Source of the DNA: an uncultured Opitutia bacterium
GTDB taxonomy: Bacteria > Verrucomicrobiota > Verrucomicrobiia > Opitutales > UBA953
Direction: 5' to 3'
Assembly: GCA_903929325.1 (NCBI GenBank)
Contig: CAIYUD010000069.1
Location: forward strand, 1-8,618
Length of the DNA: 8,618 bases
In this document: one piece after another, positions 4,801 through 8,618 of the stretch
How positions within the stretch are numbered: position 1 is the first letter of the stretch
Layout of the letters: each line of letters begins with the position of its first letter
Program-made: the position numbers and the translations under genes
Notes under the pieces: generated by a model
The model's database searches: none
The model's input: only the letters and a program-made list of their open reading frames with translations
What the model was told of the DNA's origin: nothing

Positions 4801-7335
4801 TTATTTCTCAGAGCAACGACCGCAGCCGCAACAACCAAAACGACGGCGGACAGAGAGCCAAACACTGGCCAGCGAAACACCCACGACGGCAGGGATCATC
4901 CAGCCAGACGTTTTGGTATTTCGTGGAGCCAACGAACGGTAATCCGTGCCGGGTTTATCGGCAGGTGGGACGACATTAATCGTGTGGCAGATTTCATCGG
5001 GTACACGCGAACCATCTTCGGCTTTCACGTTCATCTTAATGCGTGATTGCATCACTGGCTTGAGACCAGGGACTTCGAGGAAGACTGTGCGGCGATCAGC
5101 CGAAAGCTTCACTGAGCGAATCGCAATCTTCTCCGTACCCTGATCTTTCGCCGCACGTGAAGTGCCCGCGCTTGGTTTAATTTCAGGTGAACCATAATCC
5201 CCTGACCAAATATAGTTATTCTGCTCGAGTGCATAGTTTTCAAGATTCGCACCACTGGTTGCCTCAAGCGGACCGCTAAAGCCAATCGTGATACCTGCAT
5301 CCGTTACGTGCAGTGAGTCGGGCATGGTTGTCGACTTGCCCGTGAAGCGTACGCGCTGGATGGTGCCGTCTTTTACTGCGTTGGTTTGCCAGCCTTTGAG
5401 GCCGCCGACGTATAACTGACCATCGACCTTGCTGAAACGTCCGCGCATCACACCGGATGCAAAACGCAGAGGGAACTTAACGACGCCGCCTTGGGGCACG
5501 CCATTCACGCGCTCTTGAAGGACTAAGAAGAGCGAGGACTTTCCGTACGAGAGGTAAAGCATGCGACCGAGCAACGAGCCCCACTTCTCACTGGTCACCC
5601 ATGTCTGCCCGCCATTGGAGTTATCAATGTCGTACGGTATCCAACAAAGATGCGTGCCCGGCTGCGTGGGCGCAGGATCTCGGTGCGAAAGATCTGGGAC
5701 TTCAATAAAGTCGCCCGCTTTATCGAGAATATGAATGTAGTCGACCGGGACCCATGTGCCCTGGTTATCGCCATTGCTGACTTCACCATTGGGACCAATA
5801 CCCATGCCATTGGGGGCACGAATGCCCGTGCCAATGACCTCAAACTTCGAACCGTCACGGGAGACTTTAAAGATCGCACCATGGTGATCGCTTAAGGGAC
5901 CCCAACCACGTCCTCCTGGATTCACTGGGCCACCTTTTAGGAAGTAGAAGTTCCCCTGGGCATCGCATTGGAGATCGAATGTAAACTCGTGGAAGTTCGG
6001 GGTTACTTGGACGTCGTTGTTAAAGCACTCGTACTGGTCAGCTTCACCATCACCATTCAAGTCACGCAAGACGGTGATTTGGTCACGCCCCAGAACATAG
6101 ACCACATCTTTCGAAATGCAGAGTCCAAGACCATGGAAGATACCCGTCGCAAAACGCTTCCAAGTGATCTTCGAGAGACTTGCATCTACACCCGTGCCAA
6201 TCCAGACATCGCCACTCCATGTAGAAAAGGCGATGCGGTTATCGGAGAAAAGATCGAGGCCGCCGACGCGAATCCAAGAATTGTAGGGGTTCTTTTCAGG
6301 AACCGGGAGCGTGTCGACGACGTAGGGCGCTGCTTCGATTTCACGAATGCGATCCGCGTCAGGTGTCTCTGCGGACTTAAGTTTCTTTAACTGCTTCTCT
6401 TGTTCAACACTCCCCAAGATTCCGGCCACTTCGATTGTTTCTTTCCAGCGAGCAGGGCCTCCGCGAGTCAGTGCAGAAAGATCCGCAACATCCGTCGAGA
6501 TACGCCCACCTTTCGAATAGGTGACTTTAAAACGTGTTCCCTTGGCGACCTTGGTGAGCTTCAACGACAGCGTCTTACCACTTGCAGTTAAACCGGATGA
6601 CGGCACGCCCCAGACAGTCACGGATGTTGCATCTTTCAGATTTTCACCGCCACCAACAACCGCTTGCCCGTGCGCGGCTTCAACAACGCCTTCGCCTTGA
6701 AGGTCCGCAAGCTTCACATAGCCGTCGAGCGTACCCGCGGTGACTTCAAAGGTGCGTGTCATCACATCCTGACCATCAATTTTTTCGCGCTCACCCATCT
6801 CGAGAACAGAAGCCGTCCCAACCGTATAGGAGAAAATTACTTTATCACCGTGAATAAAGAGGCCACGGTACTTCGCTTCGGCTGCAGGAATCGGACCAAG
6901 CGGAACTTTCGCATACTGACTACCTTTGCCGCCATTCGGCAGCACACGGTTGTCCTTAAATGATCCGTCAACACTCCAGCCAGGACCTGGATTGGTTTCG
7001 TAGAAAATTTTAGCACCCTTGGGCGGACCTGGGTTAGGACCGTGATCACCATCGAAAGCGACGCCCTGCAGGCGAATCCAGCCACCCGTCCAACCACCAG
7101 CCATACGCACCGTCTCAGTATCAAAAAGCGAACAGGCCTCGCGGGCGCCATGGCGAACAGCGATACCTTTATTCGCTACGCTACCCTTGCCGTTGAGGGT
7201 CGTCTGGCCTCGAGCATTTTCGAAACTGGCCGACAAGAAAGGACCATAGTCCATTTTCTCGTAAATTTTATCCTCTGCACTCAACGACAGCGCGCTAAGG
7301 GTACAGATGAAGATGCGAAGGGCAGCGAGACGCAT
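4801..7335 (-). CDS. Exported beta-propeller protein (DUF6797-like / sorbosone-dehydrogenase-like) with C-terminal anchor
   Basis: 844 residues. A signal peptide occupies residues 1-20 (cut after SLSA). An N-terminal beta domain (about 24-300) begins YEKMDYGPFL and resembles the DUF6797 type, recalled from memory. A propeller follows at about 340-670, with features of the PVC membrane-bound dehydrogenase / glucose-sorbosone dehydrogenase class: DLNGDGEAD (425-433, a calcium-binding-like loop), RAPNGMGIGPNGE (506-518) and DNQGTW (523-528). A last beta domain (about 675-795) looks like an Ig or CBM-like fold. The end is a hydrophobic segment (811-829), RRR, then a tail with four cysteines (CCGCGRC). 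It probably sits in the periplasm, anchored in a membrane, and oxidises or binds a sugar or related substrate, passing electrons to the cytochrome encoded 7 bp downstream. No heme motif is present in it; the CCGCGRC tail lacks the following histidine. Catalytic activity is not proven by any residue I can identify. No Shine-Dalgarno sequence is seen before ATG 7335. Confidence 0.85.
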   Translation of the reverse strand: MRLAALRIFICTLSALSLSAEDKIYEKMDYGPFLSASFENARGQTTLNGKGSVANKGIAVRHGAREACSLFDTETVRMAGGWTGGWIRLQGVAFDGDHGPNPGPPKGAKIFYETNPGPGWSVDGSFKDNRVLPNGGKGSQYAKVPLGPIPAAEAKYRGLFIHGDKVIFSYTVGTASVLEMGEREKIDGQDVMTRTFEVTAGTLDGYVKLADLQGEGVVEAAHGQAVVGGGENLKDATSVTVWGVPSSGLTASGKTLSLKLTKVAKGTRFKVTYSKGGRISTDVADLSALTRGGPARWKETIEVAGILGSVEQEKQLKKLKSAETPDADRIREIEAAPYVVDTLPVPEKNPYNSWIRVGGLDLFSDNRIAFSTWSGDVWIGTGVDASLSKITWKRFATGIFHGLGLCISKDVVYVLGRDQITVLRDLNGDGEADQYECFNNDVQVTPNFHEFTFDLQCDAQGNFYFLKGGPVNPGGRGWGPLSDHHGAIFKVSRDGSKFEVIGTGIRAPNGMGIGPNGEVSNGDNQGTWVPVDYIHILDKAGDFIEVPDLSHRDPAPTQPGTHLCWIPYDIDNSNGGQTWVTSEKWGSLLGRMLYLSYGKSSLFLVLQERVNGVPQGGVVKFPLRFASGVMRGRFSKVDGQLYVGGLKGWQTNAVKDGTIQRVRFTGKSTTMPDSLHVTDAGITIGFSGPLEATSGANLENYALEQNNYIWSGDYGSPEIKPSAGTSRAAKDQGTEKIAIRSVKLSADRRTVFLEVPGLKPVMQSRIKMNVKAEDGSRVPDEICHTINVVPPADKPGTDYRSLAPRNTKTSGWMIPAVVGVSLASVWLSVRRRFGCCGCGRCSEK

Positions 7336-7352
7336 AGGAAAGTGTTAAGGAC

Positions 7353-7383
7353 AAAACCGAAGCCTGTCCACCGAGATGGACAG
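7353..7383 (-). terminator. Possible weak terminator after the purL-type gene
   Basis: On the minus strand CTGTCCA and TGGACAG (7377-7383 and 7364-7370) form a perfect 7-bp stem with a 6-nt loop, 27 bp after the purL-type stop codon. The following sequence has only four consecutive T (7353-7356), seven bases after the stem, so termination would be weak. The hairpin occupies the middle of the 75-bp gap before the propeller gene and could equally be a leader structure of that gene. No convincing promoter was found in the gap. Confidence 0.35.
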
Positions 7384-7410
7384 CAAATGGGGCCTTAGGT
7401 TGCCGTTTAC

Positions 7411-8618
7411 TTAAGCAAAATAGGCGACCCCGCCCTCAAAAATCGGCTGAACTTTCTCACCCGGGATATTTCGGGCAATATTCGCACCACGGCGCTCACT
7501 GTGCCCCATCTTGCCTAAGACACGACCACATGGACTACTAATACCCTCAATCGCAGCGACTGAACCATTGGGATTAAATTCAATGGCGTGCGAGGGCTGG
7601 CCTTGGTGATCAGCGTACTGGAAAGCAACCTGCCCTTTGCTTACAAGATCTTGAATGACGGATGCGGATGCCGTGAAACGACCTTCACCATGCGAGAACG
7701 GAATCGCGTGGGTCTGGCCTACTTCAAGTTTGGAAAGCCACGGTGAAAGTACCGAGGAAACGCGCGTCGTGGCGTAACGGGAAATGTGACGTCCAATGCG
7801 GTTATGGAAAAGCGTCGGCGAGCCTGGCTCTAAATCGCGAATTTCTCCATAAGGAACGAGACCTAGCTTAATCAGCGCTTGGAAACCATTACAGATGCCG
7901 AGCACCAAACCGTCGCGTGACTTTAAAAGATCCATCGTGGCATCACGCACAATCGGCGAACGGAATACCGCTGCGATGAACTTGCCGGAACCATCTGGTT
8001 CATCACCCGCACTGAATCCGCCGGGAATCATTAAAATCTGCGAACGCTTTAACCCATCAGCCAAGGCGGCCAAAGATTCGGCTAAGCTTGCAGCATCGAG
8101 ATTGCGCAGAACGAGGATTTCAGGCTCAGCACCCGCTTGTCGGAATGCACGTGCCGTATCGTATTCGCAATTCGTACCGGGGAAGACTGGAATCAGGACG
8201 CGTGGACGAGCGACGCGAACCTTCGGACGGCTCGTTGAGCGCGTTGGGTGGTTAAAGGTAGCGGGTTGACCTTCAGGCTCACTGGCGCGGGTTGGGAAGA
8301 CCGACTCAAGCGTACCTTCGTAGGCTTGGCGGAGTTGCGAAATCGGAATCGAAACGTTTGGCCAGCGGAACTCGGGCTCAGCAATCACTTTACCCAGAGA
8401 CTTATGCGGCAACGAGCCAAGGTCACGCAACGAGGCAACCTCGAGCACGAGTGAACCGTACGACGCGACTAAAAAGTCATTGGCAGGAAGTGCCGTCAGG
8501 GAAACGCCCAACTGATTTCCAAAGGTCATTCGAGCAACGGCGTGCCCTACCCCGCCCGCACGTACTGCCGATGCTGCGCGCACTTTACCGGCAGCCATAA
8601 GTTTATGCACCGCGGCTA
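7411..8618 (-). CDS. purL: Phosphoribosylformylglycinamidine synthase, single-chain type, C-terminal part (5' part beyond window)
   Basis: FGAM synthase catalyses the fourth step of purine synthesis, converting FGAR, ATP and glutamine to FGAM in the cytoplasm. The frame is open through the right edge, so the GTG at 8610 is internal and not the start. Numbering from that GTG: residues 1-100 are the end of the second AIRS-like half (HKLMAAGKVRAAS, then AGGVGHAVARMTFGNQLGV). A basic, proline-containing linker (about 106-135) follows, and then a class I glutaminase domain from about 136. The glutaminase has PGTNCEYD (144-151), PGGFSAGDE (196-204), the nucleophile C240 in GICNGFQ, FSHGEGRF (305-312), and H370/E372 in GKMGHSERR. 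The KVRAASAVRAGG and GHSER forms resemble the clade II single-chain enzymes of about 1,250 residues (for example Clostridium), so some 850 residues would lie outside. This contrasts with bacteria that split the enzyme into PurL, PurQ and PurS. The gene ends 75 bp before the propeller gene. Confidence 0.93.
   Translation of the reverse strand, partial: AAVHKLMAAGKVRAASAVRAGGVGHAVARMTFGNQLGVSLTALPANDFLVASYGSLVLEVASLRDLGSLPHKSLGKVIAEPEFRWPNVSIPISQLRQAYEGTLESVFPTRASEPEGQPATFNHPTRSTSRPKVRVARPRVLIPVFPGTNCEYDTARAFRQAGAEPEILVLRNLDAASLAESLAALADGLKRSQILMIPGGFSAGDEPDGSGKFIAAVFRSPIVRDATMDLLKSRDGLVLGICNGFQALIKLGLVPYGEIRDLEPGSPTLFHNRIGRHISRYATTRVSSVLSPWLSKLEVGQTHAIPFSHGEGRFTASASVIQDLVSKGQVAFQYADHQGQPSHAIEFNPNGSVAAIEGISSPCGRVLGKMGHSERRGANIARNIPGEKVQPIFEGGVAYFA

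Noticed and set aside
4801..4842. Heme-binding site in the cysteine cluster of the propeller protein tail
   Set aside because: The cluster reads CCGCGRCSEK: CxxC spacings exist but no histidine follows, so it is not a CxxCH site.
4794..4880. Longer start for the cytochrome gene at ATG 4880
   Set aside because: It would overlap the propeller gene by 80 bp and add a second hydrophobic stretch ahead of a good signal peptide starting at 4793; the upstream part is the propeller gene's tail read in another frame.
5968..6390. 140-residue plus-strand open frame inside the propeller gene
   Set aside because: Antisense shadow of the propeller domain, which reads through without interruption on the minus strand.

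Overview
The window reads as a chromosomal segment from a member of the Verrucomicrobiota or the wider PVC group. The reasons are the pairing of a large secreted beta-propeller protein (resembling DUF6797 proteins) with a PA14-like multiheme cytochrome c, a style of protein common in Verrucomicrobia and Planctomycetes, and the weak or absent Shine-Dalgarno sequences at every start. This placement is inferred from protein style, not from a marker search. All five recognisable genes lie on the minus strand. In transcription order, from high to low coordinates, they are a purL-type gene (5' part outside the window), a propeller protein, a pentaheme cytochrome c, rpsO and pnp (3' end outside the window).

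Right part (7411-8618): the C-terminal third of a single-chain FGAM synthase, made of the end of the second AIRS-type half and a complete glutaminase domain. A 75-bp gap with a small hairpin separates it from the next gene. Centre (2790-7335): a two-gene unit with only 7 bp between the stop of the first gene and the preferred start of the second. The first gene encodes an exported 844-aa protein with an N-terminal beta domain, a sorbosone/glucose-dehydrogenase-like propeller and a C-terminal membrane anchor ending in a cysteine-rich tail. The second encodes an exported 667-aa protein with a PA14-like domain and five CxxCH heme sites. They plausibly form a periplasmic oxidation module: the propeller binds or oxidises a substrate and the pentaheme protein carries electrons away. 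The substrate cannot be read from the sequence.

Between the cytochrome gene and rpsO (2437-2789) there is no gene. Directly against the cytochrome stop codon is an unusual set of heptanucleotide repeats (consensus GACTAAA on one strand, TTTAGTC on the other) in several direct blocks plus one inverted block. Copies of the cytochrome gene's last bases are interspersed. Closer to rpsO the leader holds several GC-rich hairpins.

Left part (1-2436): the conserved rpsO-pnp pair, ribosomal protein S15 followed by polynucleotide phosphorylase, separated by 135 bp. That spacer contains a hairpin whose U-run points against the direction of the genes. No tRNA, rRNA, CRISPR array, transposase or phage gene was found.
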